From Pseudomonas sp. Ant30-3 (GTDB lineage Bacteria; Pseudomonadota; Gammaproteobacteria; Pseudomonadales; Pseudomonadaceae): a DNA stretch of 51,906 nt. Below are positions 16,263 to 25,171 of the stretch, one piece after another (positions within the stretch are counted from its first letter, which is position 1; each line of letters starts with the position of its first letter). The stretch spans positions 1 through 51,906 of the forward strand of contig NZ_JMCL01000053.1 of NCBI RefSeq assembly GCF_000690905.1, written 5' to 3'. A program made the translations under genes and the position numbers. The notes below the pieces were generated by a model that was not told where the DNA came from, made no database searches, and worked only from the letters and a program-made list of their open reading frames with translations.

Positions 16263-19157
16263 TTATTGGCAAGCTTCGCAATCCGGCTCGTCGATGGCGC
16301 AAGCCTTCGGCACTGGAGCAGGGCCGGCTGGCGCTGCCAGCACCGAATCGTCACCGTGGTTGCCGCCGCTGGAAACAGCGTTCAGCTTGCCGGTGTTGAT
16401 GGTCGACTTCTCGGTGCTGGTCGCGGCCAGGGCACGGAGGTAGTAAGTGGTTTTCAGACCACGGTACCAGGCCATGCGGTAGGTCACGTCGAGCTTCTTG
16501 CCCGAAGCGCCGGCGATGTACAGGTTCAGCGATTGAGCCTGGTCGATCCACTTCTGACGACGGCTGGCCGCGTCAACGATCCACTTGGTGTCCACTTCGA
16601 ACGCAGTCGCGTAGAGCTCTTTGAGTTCTTGCGGGATGCGCTCGATCTGCTGCACCGAACCGTCGTAGTACTTGAGGTCGTTGATCATGACCGAGTCCCA
16701 CAGACCGCGAGCCTTCAGGTCGCGAACCAGGTACGGGTTGATCACGGTGAATTCGCCCGACAGGTTCGACTTCACGTAGAGGTTCTGGTAAGTCGGTTCG
16801 ATCGACTGCGACACGCCGGTGATGTTGGCGATGGTCGCGGTCGGTGCGATGGCCATGATGTTGGAGTTACGAATGCCTTTCTGTACACGGGCGCGAACCG
16901 GTGCCCAGTCGAGGGATTCGTTGAGGTCAACGTCGATGTACTTCTGGCCACGTTGCTCGATCAGGATCTGTTGCGAATCCAGCGGCAGGATGCCCTTGGA
17001 CCACAGCGAACCCTGGAACGTCTCGTAAGCGCCACGCTCGTCGGCCAGGTCGCAGGAAGCCTGGATCGCGTAGTAGCTGACCGCTTCCATCGACTTGTCG
17101 GCGAACTCGACGGCAGCGTCGGAACCGTAAGGAATGTGCTGCAGGTACAGCGCATCCTGGAAGCCCATGATGCCCAGACCGACCGGACGGTGCTTGAAGT
17201 TGGAGTTCTTCGCTTGCGGCACCGAGTAGTAGTTGATGTCGATCACGTTATCGAGCATCCGTACGGCGGTGTTCACGGTGCGTTCCAGCTTGGCGGTGTC
17301 CAGCTTGCCGTTGACGATGTGGTTCGGCAGGTTGATCGAGCCCAGGTTGCAAACGGCGATCTCGTCCTTGTTGGTGTTCAAGGTGATCTCGGTGCACAGG
17401 TTCGAGCTGTGAACCACGCCGACGTGCTGCTGCGGGCTGCGCAGGTTGCACGGGTCTTTGAAGGTCAGCCATGGGTGGCCGGTTTCAAACAGCATGGACA
17501 GCATTTTGCGCCACAGGTCTTTGGCCTGGATGGTCTTGAACAGCTTGATCTTGCCCGGGTACTGGGACAGGGCTTCGTAGTATTCGTAGCGCTCTTCGAA
17601 GGCTTTGCCGGTCAGATCGTGCAGGTCCGGCACTTCGGATGGCGAGAACAGAGTCCACTGGCCGTCATCGAAGACGCGCTTCATGAACAGGTCAGGGATC
17701 CAGTTGGCGGTGTTCATGTCGTGGGTACGACGACGATCATCACCGGTGTTCTTGCGCAGCTCGATGAACTCTTCAATGTCCATGTGCCAGGTTTCCAGGT
17801 AGGCACACACAGCGCCTTTGCGCTTGCCACCCTGGTTAACGGCGACGGCGGTGTCGTTCACCACTTTCAGGAACGGCACGACGCCCTGGGATTTGCCGTT
17901 GGTGCCCTTGATGTACGAACCCAAGGCACGAACCGGCGTCCAGTCGTTGCCCAGGCCGCCAGCAAATTTCGACAACATGGCGTTGTCGTGAATCGCGTGG
18001 TAAATGCCCGACAGGTCATCCGGCACGGTGGTCAGGTAGCAGCTCGACAACTGTGGACGCAGGGTGCCGGCGTTGAACAGGGTCGGGGTCGAGGACATGT
18101 AGTCGAAGGACGACAACAGGTTGTAGAACTCGATCGCACGGTCTTCCTTGTTCTTCTCTTCGATCGCCAGGCCCATGGCCACACGCATGAAGAAGATCTG
18201 CGGCAGTTCGAAGCGGATACCGTCCTTGTGGATGAAGTAACGGTCGTACAGGGTTTGCAGGCCAAGGTACGTGAACTGTTGATCGCGCTCGTGGTTGATG
18301 GCCTTGCCGAGTTTTTCCAGGTCAAAAGTGGCCAGGATCGGGTTCAGCAATTCGAATTCGATACCCTTGGCGATGTAAGCAGGCAAGGCCTTGGCGTACA
18401 GGTCGACCATTTCGTGGTGGGTCGCGCTTTCGGCAACGTTGAGGAAATTCAGGCCTTCGGCACGCAGGGTGTCCATCAGCAGGCGGGCGGTGACGAACGA
18501 GTAGTTCGGCTCACGCTCGACCAGGGTGCGGGCGGTCATCACCAAAGCGGTGTTGACGTCGGTCAGGGCCACGCCGTCGTAGAGGTTTTTCAGGGTTTCG
18601 CGCTGGATCAGGTCGCCGTCGACTTCTTCCAGGCCTTCGCACGCTTCGGTAACGATGGTGTTCAGGCGACCCATGTCCAGAGGCGCAAAAGTGCCATCGG
18701 CGCGAGTGATGCGGATCGACGGGTGAGCGTTGACCGCTTCCTCGGCCGGCGCGTGGGCAGCGCGTTCTTTCGAACGACCGTCACGGTAGATCACGTAGTC
18801 GCGCGCCACTTTCTGCTCGCCGGCACGCATCAGGGCCAGTTCGACCTGGTCCTGGATTTCTTCGATGTGGATGGTGCCGCCCGATGGCATGCGACGCTTG
18901 AACGTTGCGGTGACCTGTTCGGTCAGGCGCGCCACGGTGTCATGGATTCGCGACGAAGCGGCAGCGGTGCCGCCCTCAACTGCGAGAAACGCTTTGGTGA
19001 TCGCGACGGTGATTTTGTCGTCGGTATAAGGAACGACAGTGCCGTTACGCTTGATCACGCGCAGCTGGCCAGGCGCGGTGGCGGACAGATCCGAAGTCGA
19101 ATCAGCGGCCTGCGGCAAGGTGCCCTGCGGGTTCTCGCGAGTTGTGTCGGTTTGCAT
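16263..19157 (-). CDS. nrdA: Class Ia ribonucleotide reductase large subunit NrdA
   Basis: 964 aa. Two N-terminal ATP-cone domains (RVIKRNGTVVPYTDDKITVA near residue 30, and RITRADGTFAPLDMGRL near 146), then the ten-stranded barrel. Catalytic residues are visible: SSCYL, the NLCTEI motif (the N, C, E triad) and CNLGSINL. The C-terminal redox tail ends CAIDEPDCEACQ. Reduces ribonucleoside diphosphates to deoxy forms. The ATG at 19157 is preceded by GGAGA. nrdB, which normally follows nrdA in pseudomonads, is absent; flgE faces it instead. Confidence 0.97.
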   Translation of the reverse strand: MQTDTTRENPQGTLPQAADSTSDLSATAPGQLRVIKRNGTVVPYTDDKITVAITKAFLAVEGGTAAASSRIHDTVARLTEQVTATFKRRMPSGGTIHIEEIQDQVELALMRAGEQKVARDYVIYRDGRSKERAAHAPAEEAVNAHPSIRITRADGTFAPLDMGRLNTIVTEACEGLEEVDGDLIQRETLKNLYDGVALTDVNTALVMTARTLVEREPNYSFVTARLLMDTLRAEGLNFLNVAESATHHEMVDLYAKALPAYIAKGIEFELLNPILATFDLEKLGKAINHERDQQFTYLGLQTLYDRYFIHKDGIRFELPQIFFMRVAMGLAIEEKNKEDRAIEFYNLLSSFDYMSSTPTLFNAGTLRPQLSSCYLTTVPDDLSGIYHAIHDNAMLSKFAGGLGNDWTPVRALGSYIKGTNGKSQGVVPFLKVVNDTAVAVNQGGKRKGAVCAYLETWHMDIEEFIELRKNTGDDRRRTHDMNTANWIPDLFMKRVFDDGQWTLFSPSEVPDLHDLTGKAFEERYEYYEALSQYPGKIKLFKTIQAKDLWRKMLSMLFETGHPWLTFKDPCNLRSPQQHVGVVHSSNLCTEITLNTNKDEIAVCNLGSINLPNHIVNGKLDTAKLERTVNTAVRMLDNVIDINYYSVPQAKNSNFKHRPVGLGIMGFQDALYLQHIPYGSDAAVEFADKSMEAVSYYAIQASCDLADERGAYETFQGSLWSKGILPLDSQQILIEQRGQKYIDVDLNESLDWAPVRARVQKGIRNSNIMAIAPTATIANITGVSQSIEPTYQNLYVKSNLSGEFTVINPYLVRDLKARGLWDSVMINDLKYYDGSVQQIERIPQELKELYATAFEVDTKWIVDAASRRQKWIDQAQSLNLYIAGASGKKLDVTYRMAWYRGLKTTYYLRALAATSTEKSTINTGKLNAVSSGGNHGDDSVLAAPAGPAPVPKACAIDEPDCEACQ

Positions 19158-19513
19158 GGGGGGTTGTCTCCACATTCTCTATGTTTGTTTGGGCACCATC
19201 ACGGTGCCCACCGTTCTGTCCTGAAGCACTACAACCGACAGGCGTCGGGCATAACCACTTCGGGACAGTAGGAAAAAGCTAATGATGCCGCTTCCGTGCC
19301 GAAGTCTTTGGTGCCGAGCCTGGGCCCGAAACCGGATTCCTTTCAGGGTGTGAGTCTTACTGCAACACCCGTACCGTTTCGGCAATTTTTGGCCTGAAAA
19401 ACGGTGCCATCCGCAGAGGCGGTATGGGCTTGAAAAATCACGCTGGTCAACCCTAAACAGGCAATTAAAGCGCTTGAGTTTCTGGTCTGAAATGTGGTTG
19501 GTCTTTTAAGCTA

Positions 19514-19562
19514 AAACCCTACATGTAGGGTTTTTTTCGCGACGGGCTACAAGATAATGCGT
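19514..19562 (-). promoter_or_regulatory. Putative NrdR box pair upstream of nrdA
   Basis: Box 1 (19516-19531) is a perfect palindrome with core CTACATGTAG, extended by flanking A and T runs. Box 2 (19547-19562) has core CAAGATAATG. Against the known NrdR core CWAtATaTWG, box 1 keeps all fixed bases and box 2 misses one. Their centres are 31 bases apart, the helical phasing known for NrdR box pairs. NrdR represses ribonucleotide reductase genes when dATP is high. Confidence 0.65.
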
Positions 19563-19588
19563 TTTGGGGGGTGTTGCAACGTACTACC

Positions 19589-19609
19589 TGTGGATAAGCC
19601 TGTGCGTAA
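19589..19609 (-). promoter_or_regulatory. DnaA boxes upstream of nrdA
   Basis: On the minus strand TTATCCACA (19589-19597), a perfect high-affinity DnaA box, and TTACGCACA (19601-19609), one mismatch from TTWTNCACA, spaced 12 bases apart. DnaA control of nrdA is established in Escherichia coli, so a similar role here is plausible. Confidence 0.6.
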
Positions 19610-19888
19610 ATTGTGTGTGAAAGGTGGAACGTGCGTGTAAGCCGCGACGCTACTGGAGCGGACCCTTTTTCAGGGTTTTTCAGTGATTGGAAACGGTCCG
19701 TCGGTTTTTCAAGGGCGCGAACCTGATCACAGAAAAATCGACGTTTTCGGATGCATTTATCGGCTTGTGTTCTCGGCGGCCGGCGTTTATACAATCGGCC
19801 GATGCACACGCATTCTTATCCTCCCCAATCATTACAAAAAGACGGGCGGATCCTTCTTTATTGATGTTGTTGGCTAGCAGAGGTCACC

Positions 19889-20611
19889 GTGGAGCAAGAA
19901 GCCTGGCAGGTATTGATTGTCGAGGATGACCAGCGACTGGCCGAACTGACCCGCGATTACCTGGAAGCCAATGGCCTGCGTGTTTCGATCGAGGGCAATG
20001 GCGCACGCGCGGCGGCGCGCATCATCAATGAGAAACCAGACCTGGTGATCCTCGACCTGATGCTGCCCGGCGAAGATGGCCTGAGCATCTGCCGCAAGGT
20101 TCGCGACCGCTACGACGGGCCGATCCTGATGCTCACGGCCCGCACCGACGACACCGACCAGATTCTCGGCCTCGACCTGGGGGCCGACGATTACGTGTGC
20201 AAACCCGTGCGCCCGCGCCTGTTGCTGGCGCGCATTCAGGCGCTGCTGCGGCGTAGCGAGGCACCCGAAGCGGCGCCGGAAAAACAACGGCGTTTGCAAT
20301 TTGGACCGCTGGTCGTCGACAACGCATTGCGCGAGGCCTGGTTGAACGACAACGGCATCGAACTGACCAGCGCCGAATTCGATCTGCTCTGGCTATTGGT
20401 CGCCAACGCCGGGCGCATCTTGTCTCGCGAAGAGATTTTCACCGCTCTGCGCGGCATCGGCTATGACGGCCAGGACCGCTCGATCGACGTGCGCATCTCG
20501 CGCATTCGCCCCAAAATCGGTGACGACCCCGAGCATCCGCGCCTGATCAAGACCATCCGCAGCAAAGGCTATCTGTTCGTCCCTGAAGCCTGCGTAGACG
20601 CTTCGTTGTGA
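19889..20611 (+). CDS. OmpR-family response regulator (RstA-like)
   Basis: 240 aa. Receiver domain with VEDD, the phosphoacceptor in LVILDLMLPGEDG (about D53), LTART and the Lys in DYVCKP. The winged-helix trans-reg-C domain follows (LTSAEFDLLWLLVANAGRIL, DRSIDVRISRIRPKIGDD, IRSKGYLF). Start is GTG at 19889 after AGAGGT. Stop overlaps the downstream kinase start by 4 bases. Divergent from nrdA, the same neighbourhood as the P. aeruginosa RstA/RstB-like pair near nrdA. Target genes not deducible. Confidence 0.9.
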   Translation: MEQEAWQVLIVEDDQRLAELTRDYLEANGLRVSIEGNGARAAARIINEKPDLVILDLMLPGEDGLSICRKVRDRYDGPILMLTARTDDTDQILGLDLGADDYVCKPVRPRLLLARIQALLRRSEAPEAAPEKQRRLQFGPLVVDNALREAWLNDNGIELTSAEFDLLWLLVANAGRILSREEIFTALRGIGYDGQDRSIDVRISRIRPKIGDDPEHPRLIKTIRSKGYLFVPEACVDASL

Positions 20612-22218
20612 ACTCGATCTTTCTGCGCATTTACGGTGGCATGTGCGCTGCGCTGATTCTGGTAGCGGTGCTCGGCGTGCTGGCCTTGCACCTGCTCAAT
20701 CAGGTGCGTAGCGAGCAATACCGCGAACGCCTGGCCCACGGAACGTTTTCGCTGATGGCCGACAACCTGCAACCCATGAACGAAACCCAGCGCCACCGTG
20801 CGATTCTGGGCTGGGAGCGGTTGCTGGGGATTCCGTTGGGGCTGAAGACGTTCGCCCAGACCGATCTCGATCTCACCCAGCGCACCCGTGTGCTGCGCGG
20901 TCAGGCGCTGGTTGAGCAAACCGGGCCGCATGCGGCGAAGGTCTATCGGCTGGTCAGCGAGAAGGAGCAGCTTGTCCTCACGGGTGAGGTGCAGCAGATC
21001 AGCGAACAGCTGGCGCGGGCGACCATTTATTTGCTCGCCGACGAATTGGTGCGCGTGCCCGTGGCCGATCAGCCCAAACGCCTCGCGCAGTTGAAGGAAG
21101 AAAAGGGCTTCGGCTTCGATTTGCGCCTGGTCACGGTCGATCAGGCCGACATGGATGAAGACCAGAGCCGCCGGGTTTCCGAGGGCGATACGGTGATGGC
21201 GCTGGGCAAGGGCGGTGATTCGATCCGGGTGTTTGCCGGCATGGTCGGCACACCGTGGGTCCTGGAAATCGGGCCGCTGTATCAGATGAACCCGTATCCG
21301 CCGCAATGGCTGGTGTTGATCGCGGCCCTCGGTCTGAGCCTGATCGGCCTGATTGTCTACTTGCTGGTGCGACAACTGGAACGTCGCCTGCGCGGTCTTG
21401 AAGCCGCCGCCACACGCATCGCCAAGGGCAGCCTGGAAACCCGCGTGCCGACACGCGGCGCCGACTCGGTCGGGCGTCTGGCCTCGGCGTTTAACGGCAT
21501 GGCCGAGCATCTGCAGCAGTTGCTGGCGATTCAGCGTGAACTGGTGCGCGCGGTGTCTCACGAATTGCGTACGCCGGTGGCGCGCCTGCGTTTCGGCCTG
21601 GAGATGATCGGCTCGGCGACCACGCCTCAGGCACTGGAAAAGTATCGCGAGGGCATGGACCACGACATCGAAGATCTCGACAAGCTGGTCGATGAAATGC
21701 TCACGTACGCACGGCTGGAGCAGGGCTCGCCGGCGCTGAATTTCCAGCGCATTGATCTGGATGCGCTGGTCAATCAAGTGATCGAAGAGCTCGCGCCGTT
21801 GCGCGCCGACGTCAGCGTGCAGCGCGGTTTGTGCCTGTCAGCGGCGGATTGCGACGACGCCTGGGTCGAGGCCGAGCCGCGTTACCTGCACCGCGCGATT
21901 CAGAACCTGGTAGGCAACGCCATGCGTCATGCGCAGTCGCGGGTGACCGTCAGTTATCAGGTTGGCCAGCAGCGTTGTCGAGTCGACATCGAAGACGACG
22001 GGCCAGGCGTGCCGGAATCGGCGTGGGAAAAAATCTTCACGCCATTCCTGCGCCTTGATGACAGCCGAACCCGGGCGTCGGGCGGGCATGGGCTGGGATT
22101 GTCGATCGTGCGGCGGATTATTCACTGGCACGACGGACGGGCGTTGATCAGCAAGAGCAAGAGCCTGGGCGGCGCGTGTTTCAGCCTGAGCTGGCCGAGG
22201 AATCAGGAGCGGCGCTGA
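20608..22218 (+). CDS. Membrane sensor histidine kinase (RstB-like)
   Basis: 536 aa. First membrane helix about residues 7-28 and second about 233-255, enclosing a roughly 200-residue periplasmic sensor region. Then a HAMP domain (LEAAATRIAKGSLETRVPTR), the H-box RAVSHELRTPVARLRF, an N box (NLVGNAMRHAQ), IEDDGPGVPE and HGLGLSIVRRI. Partner of the preceding OmpR-type regulator. Starts with GTG overlapping that gene. Signal unknown. Confidence 0.9.
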   Translation: MNSIFLRIYGGMCAALILVAVLGVLALHLLNQVRSEQYRERLAHGTFSLMADNLQPMNETQRHRAILGWERLLGIPLGLKTFAQTDLDLTQRTRVLRGQALVEQTGPHAAKVYRLVSEKEQLVLTGEVQQISEQLARATIYLLADELVRVPVADQPKRLAQLKEEKGFGFDLRLVTVDQADMDEDQSRRVSEGDTVMALGKGGDSIRVFAGMVGTPWVLEIGPLYQMNPYPPQWLVLIAALGLSLIGLIVYLLVRQLERRLRGLEAAATRIAKGSLETRVPTRGADSVGRLASAFNGMAEHLQQLLAIQRELVRAVSHELRTPVARLRFGLEMIGSATTPQALEKYREGMDHDIEDLDKLVDEMLTYARLEQGSPALNFQRIDLDALVNQVIEELAPLRADVSVQRGLCLSAADCDDAWVEAEPRYLHRAIQNLVGNAMRHAQSRVTVSYQVGQQRCRVDIEDDGPGVPESAWEKIFTPFLRLDDSRTRASGGHGLGLSIVRRIIHWHDGRALISKSKSLGGACFSLSWPRNQERR

Positions 22219-22298
22219 GGTAGTAGGGGGTTATTACCTGCGGTTGTGGGAAAGGACTACCGTGAGTCTTCCCATGCTTTCCCGGAGGACTCTTCCCC

Positions 22299-22880
22299 AT
22301 GGCTGCCAAGAACATTCTGATGCTGGTCGGCGATTACGTCGAAGATTATGAAGTGATGGTGCCGTTTCAGGCGCTGCTGATGGTTGGCCATACGGTGCAC
22401 GCCGTCTGTCCGGACAAGTCCGCCGGGCAGACCGTGCGCACCGCGATTCATGATTTTGAAGGCGACCAGACCTACAGCGAAAAACCTGGACACCTGTTCG
22501 CCTTGAATTTCGACTTCGACCAGGTGGCCGAGGCGGACTACGACGCGCTGTTGATTCCCGGCGGCCGTGCGCCCGAGTACCTGCGCCTGAACGAAAAAGT
22601 TCTCGAACTGGTGCGAGCCTTCGACAAGGCCGGCAAACCGATCGCCGCCGTGTGCCATGGTGCGCAATTGCTGGCAGCGGCGGGCATTCTCGAAGGTCGC
22701 GAGTGCAGTGCTTACCCGGCCTGCGCCCCGGAGGTGCGGCTGGCCGGTGGCACGTTCATCGATATCCCGGTGACGCAGGGCCACGTTCAAGGCAATCTGG
22801 CGACTGCTCCGGCATGGCCGGCACACCCGAACTGGCTCGCCGGTTTTCTCGGCTTGCTGGGCACCAAAATCACCTTGTAA
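22299..22880 (+). CDS. DJ-1/PfpI-family protein
   Basis: 193 aa, a single DJ-1/PfpI domain with the acidic residue early (DYVEDYEV), the nucleophile Cys in [14 protein letters not shown] (about residue 113) and a following ECSAYPA. Family members include deglycase-like, chaperone and amidase-like proteins; the substrate cannot be told. GGAGG lies 12 bases before the ATG. Probably cotranscribed with the ribbon-helix-helix gene 13 bases on. Confidence 0.85.
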   Translation: MAAKNILMLVGDYVEDYEVMVPFQALLMVGHTVHAVCPDKSAGQTVRTAIHDFEGDQTYSEKPGHLFALNFDFDQVAEADYDALLIPGGRAPEYLRLNEKVLELVRAFDKAGKPIAAVCHGAQLLAAAGILEGRECSAYPACAPEVRLAGGTFIDIPVTQGHVQGNLATAPAWPAHPNWLAGFLGLLGTKITL

Positions 22881-22893
22881 CGAAGGCCCTGTC

Positions 22894-23199
22894 ATGTGCG
22901 AGCTGTACGTCAAAGCCGATCCGATTCTCTACGAATCGCGCTCGCGCTCGTTGCGCATCCGTGGCGTGGTGACCACGTTGCGCCTGGAGAATCAGTTCTG
23001 GGACATCCTCAGTGAGATCGCCGAGGTCGATGGCATGACCACCAACCAGTTGATCGCCAAGCTGTATGAAGAGGTGATGGATTATCGCGGGGAGGTGGTG
23101 AATTTTGCTTCGTTTCTGCGGGTGAGTTGTACGCGCTATCTGAGCCAGCGGCGGGCGCAAGCGCCGGCGTTGTCGGTGGTGCGCTCGGCGGTGAAGTAG
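22894..23199 (+). CDS. Ribbon-helix-helix domain protein (RHH_4-type)
   Basis: 101 aa. RSLRIRGVVTTLRLENQFWD resembles the beta-strand and first helix of the ribbon-helix-helix family found in small pseudomonad and alphaproteobacterial proteins; MTTNQLIAKLYEEVMDYRGE is the second helix. Likely a dimeric DNA-binding or partner-binding protein. No toxin gene lies next to it, so I do not call it an antitoxin. Same strand and 13 bases after the PfpI-family gene. Confidence 0.75.
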   Translation: MCELYVKADPILYESRSRSLRIRGVVTTLRLENQFWDILSEIAEVDGMTTNQLIAKLYEEVMDYRGEVVNFASFLRVSCTRYLSQRRAQAPALSVVRSAVK

Positions 23200-23235
23200 C
23201 GTAGACCGCGTCGCTCACACTGCCGAATTTTACTG

Positions 23236-23287
23236 GAGGAACGAGCCTGCTCGCGATGGTCTGAGCGCCGCCGCGAGCAAATTCGCT
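23236..23287. repeat. REP-type doublet, diverged
   Basis: GGAGGAACGAGCCTGCTCGCGATGG followed about 15 bases later by the partial inverted half CCGCGAGCAAATTCGCTTCC, between the RHH gene and the convergent DapA-like gene. Confidence 0.65.
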
Positions 23288-23314
23288 TCCAGTCAGTGGG
23301 CGAGGCCCTGAACA

Positions 23315-24202
23315 TCACCGCAGCGCTTTCAACAAGCTTTGCAATTGATTGCAACCTGCCTCACTCAACGGAAACACCGGCAGCCGCGGATCGCCCACTT
23401 CCAGCCCTGTCGCCCGCAAGCCCGCCTTGATGGTCGCCGGCAAGCCGCCCTTGAGGATGAAATCCAGCAGCGGCAACTGGCGATAGAACAGTTCACGCGC
23501 CTTGCCCAGATCTTTCGACAGCGTTGCTTCGTACAGGTCGAGGTTGAGCTGCGCAATCAGGTTCGGCGCCGCCGTGCACCAGCCTGCAGCGCCCGCCGCA
23601 AACGCTTCCAGCGCCAATGGGTTGCAGCCGTTGTAGAAAGGCACCTGACCTTCGCCCAGCAGTTGCAGCCTGTGCATGCGCTGAATGTCGCCAGTGCTTT
23701 CCTTGACCATGGTCACGTTTTCCACGCCGTTGACGATCCGCAGAATCAGGTCGACCGACATGTCAGTGCCGCTGGTGGCCGGGTTGTTGTAGAGCATGAT
23801 TGGCACGCCGATGCTGTCGCCGATGGCGCGGTAATGGGCGAGGATTTCCGCTTCGGTCAGCTTCCAGTAGGACGTCGGCAACACCATCACCACGTCGGCG
23901 CCGTGGGCCTCGGCAAAACGGGCGCGGCGCACGGCTTTGGCGGTGGTCAGGTCGGACACGCTGACAATCGTTGGCACGCGCTTGGCCACGTGCTTAATGC
24001 TGAATTCGCTGACCTGATCCCACTCGGCATCGCTCAGGTAAGCGCCTTCGCCAGTGCTGCCCAGCGGGGCGATCGCATGCACGCCGCTTTCGATCAAGCG
24101 GTCGATGGAGCGGCCGAGCGCGTCGAGGTCAACGCCTTCGCCATTGGCGCCGAACGGGGTGATGGTGTAGCCGATGATGCCGTGAATGTTTGGGTTCGAC
24201 AT
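23315..24202 (-). CDS. Dihydrodipicolinate synthase/N-acetylneuraminate lyase family aldolase
   Basis: 295 aa TIM-barrel enzyme. PLGSTGEGAYLSDAEW replaces the usual GTTGE loop, LYNNPATSG has the conserved Tyr, and the Schiff-base Lys is in VKESTGDIQRM (about residue 165). True DapA usually has a different active-site loop and the cell presumably has another dapA; this is more likely a catabolic pyruvate- or 2-oxoacid-dependent aldolase or dehydratase. Lies 27 bases after a class II aldolase gene on the same strand, so the two form an operon. Confidence 0.85.
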   Translation of the reverse strand: MSNPNIHGIIGYTITPFGANGEGVDLDALGRSIDRLIESGVHAIAPLGSTGEGAYLSDAEWDQVSEFSIKHVAKRVPTIVSVSDLTTAKAVRRARFAEAHGADVVMVLPTSYWKLTEAEILAHYRAIGDSIGVPIMLYNNPATSGTDMSVDLILRIVNGVENVTMVKESTGDIQRMHRLQLLGEGQVPFYNGCNPLALEAFAAGAAGWCTAAPNLIAQLNLDLYEATLSKDLGKARELFYRQLPLLDFILKGGLPATIKAGLRATGLEVGDPRLPVFPLSEAGCNQLQSLLKALR

Positions 24203-24229
24203 GGTGTCTCTCCTTTGAAAAGGGTGGGT

Positions 24230-25012
24230 TCAGTTCAGGCAATCGGCGTGTTGGCGCAGGTTCTGCCGAGCGTAATAGTTGAAAGCGGCGGCGTGGCGCT
24301 TGGGCCGGGCAATCCAGTCGTGAGCTTCACGGCCGAGTTCGGGAATGATCGGCTTGATGGTGCCGGCACTCATCGCCAGCAACTGCAACCTGGCCGCGCG
24401 TTCGATCAATTGCGCGATGACACACGCTTCTTCAATGGTGCTGCCGGTGGACAGTTGGCCGTGGTGCGAAAGCAGCACCGCGCGCTTGTCGCCAAGAGCG
24501 CCGGCGATCAGATCGCCTTCTTCGTTACCGACCGGCACGCCCGGCCAGCCTTGCAGAAACGCGCAGTCGTCGTAGAGCGGGCAGAGGTCCATGTGGGAAA
24601 TCTGCAGCGGCACTTCGAGCATCGACAGCGCTGCGATGTGGGTCGGGTGCGTGTGGATGATGCAGTTCACATCCGGCCGGGCGCGGTAAACCCAACTGTG
24701 GAAACGGTTCGCCGGGTTAGGCATGCCGTGACCCTCGAGCACTTCCAGATCTTCGTTGACCAGCAGCAGGTTGCTGGCGGTGATCTCGTCGAAACCCAGC
24801 CCCAGTTGCTGAGTGTAATAGGTGCCGGGCTGCGGGCCACGGGCGGTGATTTGCCCGGCCAGGCCAGAGTCGTGACCATTCTCGAATAGAATACGGCAGG
24901 TCAGGGCCAGCTTTTGCCGGTCGGTCCACGTATTATCCGCCAGGGTATTTTGCATCTGCGTCAGGGCTTGCTTGACCAGTTGTTCTTTGGGTAGTGCTAA
25001 GGTCTTGGCCAT
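24230..25012 (-). CDS. Class II aldolase/adducin-family protein
   Basis: 260 aa. AraD/FucA-like fold with LTCRILFENGHDSGLAGQIT, the metal-site His pair in IIHTHPTHIAAL and a further His in LLSHHGQLSTG. Such enzymes split or epimerise phospho-sugars or act as decarboxylases on hydroxy acids. I place the start at the ATG at 25012, with AAGGG 8-12 bases before it; the longer frame crosses the operator region. Operon with the DapA-like gene and divergent from an XRE-cupin regulator. Confidence 0.85.
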   Translation of the reverse strand: MAKTLALPKEQLVKQALTQMQNTLADNTWTDRQKLALTCRILFENGHDSGLAGQITARGPQPGTYYTQQLGLGFDEITASNLLLVNEDLEVLEGHGMPNPANRFHSWVYRARPDVNCIIHTHPTHIAALSMLEVPLQISHMDLCPLYDDCAFLQGWPGVPVGNEEGDLIAGALGDKRAVLLSHHGQLSTGSTIEEACVIAQLIERAARLQLLAMSAGTIKPIIPELGREAHDWIARPKRHAAAFNYYARQNLRQHADCLN

Positions 25013-25090
25013 ATCGGTGTCCCTTGGTGCGTTCAATGGACGTCGGGTTTGCCGTTCACTCGTTGCTCGCAAAGTCTTCGGTGAATGCAA

Positions 25091-25126
25091 ATGACACGAA
25101 TGATGCTATATGACACTTTGTGTCAT
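25091..25126. promoter_or_regulatory. Operator candidate between the aldolase operon and the XRE-cupin gene
   Basis: A perfect 17-base palindrome, ATGACACTTTGTGTCAT, lies at 25110-25126. An extra half-site ATGACAC lies at 25091-25097, 19 bases upstream. Position between divergent genes makes it the likely binding site of the XRE-cupin regulator. Confidence 0.7.
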
Positions 25127-25171
25127 TGGCAAGGATAAGTCGTCACTTCCTTGATGGATTAATCGCTGCGC

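Noticed and set aside
16266..19271. A 1001-codon open frame antisense to nrdA
   Set aside because: It mirrors nrdA exactly. In GC-rich genes with strong third-position bias the antisense frame stays open by chance; no ribosome-binding site and the translation is Val/Gln/Gly/Arg-rich without motifs.
22894..23199. RHH protein as an antitoxin
   Set aside because: No toxin-like partner beside it; its neighbour is a PfpI-family protein.
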